Shown in pieces: positions 5,887 to 5,976 of a DNA stretch of 5,976 nt. The notes beneath the pieces are model-generated. The model was not told the DNA's origin, did not search any database, and saw only the letters and a program-made list of their open reading frames with translations. The DNA comes from Candidatus Omnitrophota bacterium. Lineage in GTDB: Bacteria; Omnitrophota; Gorgyraeia; Gygaellales; Profunditerraquicolaceae. The stretch covers positions 1 through 5,976 of the forward strand of contig JAUYEC010000163.1 in assembly GCA_030691585.1 (NCBI GenBank), in the 5' to 3' direction. The position numbers and the translations under genes were made by a program. How positions within the stretch are numbered: position 1 is the stretch's first letter; each line of letters opens with the position of its first letter.

Positions 5887-5976
5887 CCCCAGCATCCCCA
5901 GCCGGCATATTCTGAAGTCCCGGACATTAAGCGAATAAAACATTTATTTTTATTGCTTAAATTGCTATTTAAAAAA
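5887..5976. other. Right-edge intergenic sequence without recognised gene
   Basis: This segment has a GC-rich part (5887-5932, with CCCCAGC-type repeats, GCCGGC and the short symmetric GTCCCGGAC at 5918-5926). It then becomes strongly AT-rich to the edge. No coding frame with a start signal, RNA gene or promoter pair could be supported. It may be the edge of whatever element carries the adjoining palindrome, but that is only an inference. Confidence 0.3.

Noticed and set aside
1..5976. CRISPR array, tRNA or rRNA genes
   Set aside because: No regularly spaced direct repeats, cloverleaf-like tRNA sequence or conserved rRNA segments were seen on either strand by eye.

Overview
The window reads as a piece of chromosome from a free-living, probably Gram-negative-type bacterium of moderate GC content. 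Every supported gene lies on the minus strand, so transcription runs from right to left. Two genes, polA and a secreted TPR protein, look like ordinary chromosomal genes. An uncultured lineage such as Omnitrophota is a guess from general style; nothing in the window is taxonomically decisive.

Layout in order of transcription. The right edge (about 5887-5976) has no gene. A 38-bp almost perfect palindrome (5849-5886) separates this edge from a promoter (5811-5838) that drives a 900-residue SNF2-family helicase-like ATPase (3077-5779). After a 61-bp gap containing a GC-rich hairpin (3040-3071) comes a SWIM zinc-finger protein (2257-3015). Its stop codon abuts a near-consensus promoter with an inverted-repeat operator (2227-2255). 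That promoter drives a two-gene type II toxin-antitoxin module: a ribbon-helix-helix antitoxin (1946-2203) and a MazF/PemK-family toxin (1635-1949), which overlap by 4 bp. A weak AT-rich terminator candidate follows. Next is a promoter (1568-1595) placed so close to the start codon that the TPR protein mRNA (582-1556) should have almost no leader. The window ends inside the 5' part of polA (1-461), cut by the left edge.

The SNF2 ATPase and the SWIM protein form a two-gene pair that recurs in bacteria. The ATPase would supply nucleic-acid translocation or remodelling, and the SWIM protein would act as a nucleic-acid or protein adaptor; the cellular target of the pair is not known. The toxin-antitoxin module has its own autoregulated-looking promoter. 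No clear terminator separates it from the SWIM gene, so read-through from the SNF2-SWIM unit is possible. The SNF2-SWIM-TA block could be an accessory insertion upstream of TPR-polA, but no integrase, transposase or flanking direct repeat was seen to prove it. No tRNA, rRNA or CRISPR array was recognised.
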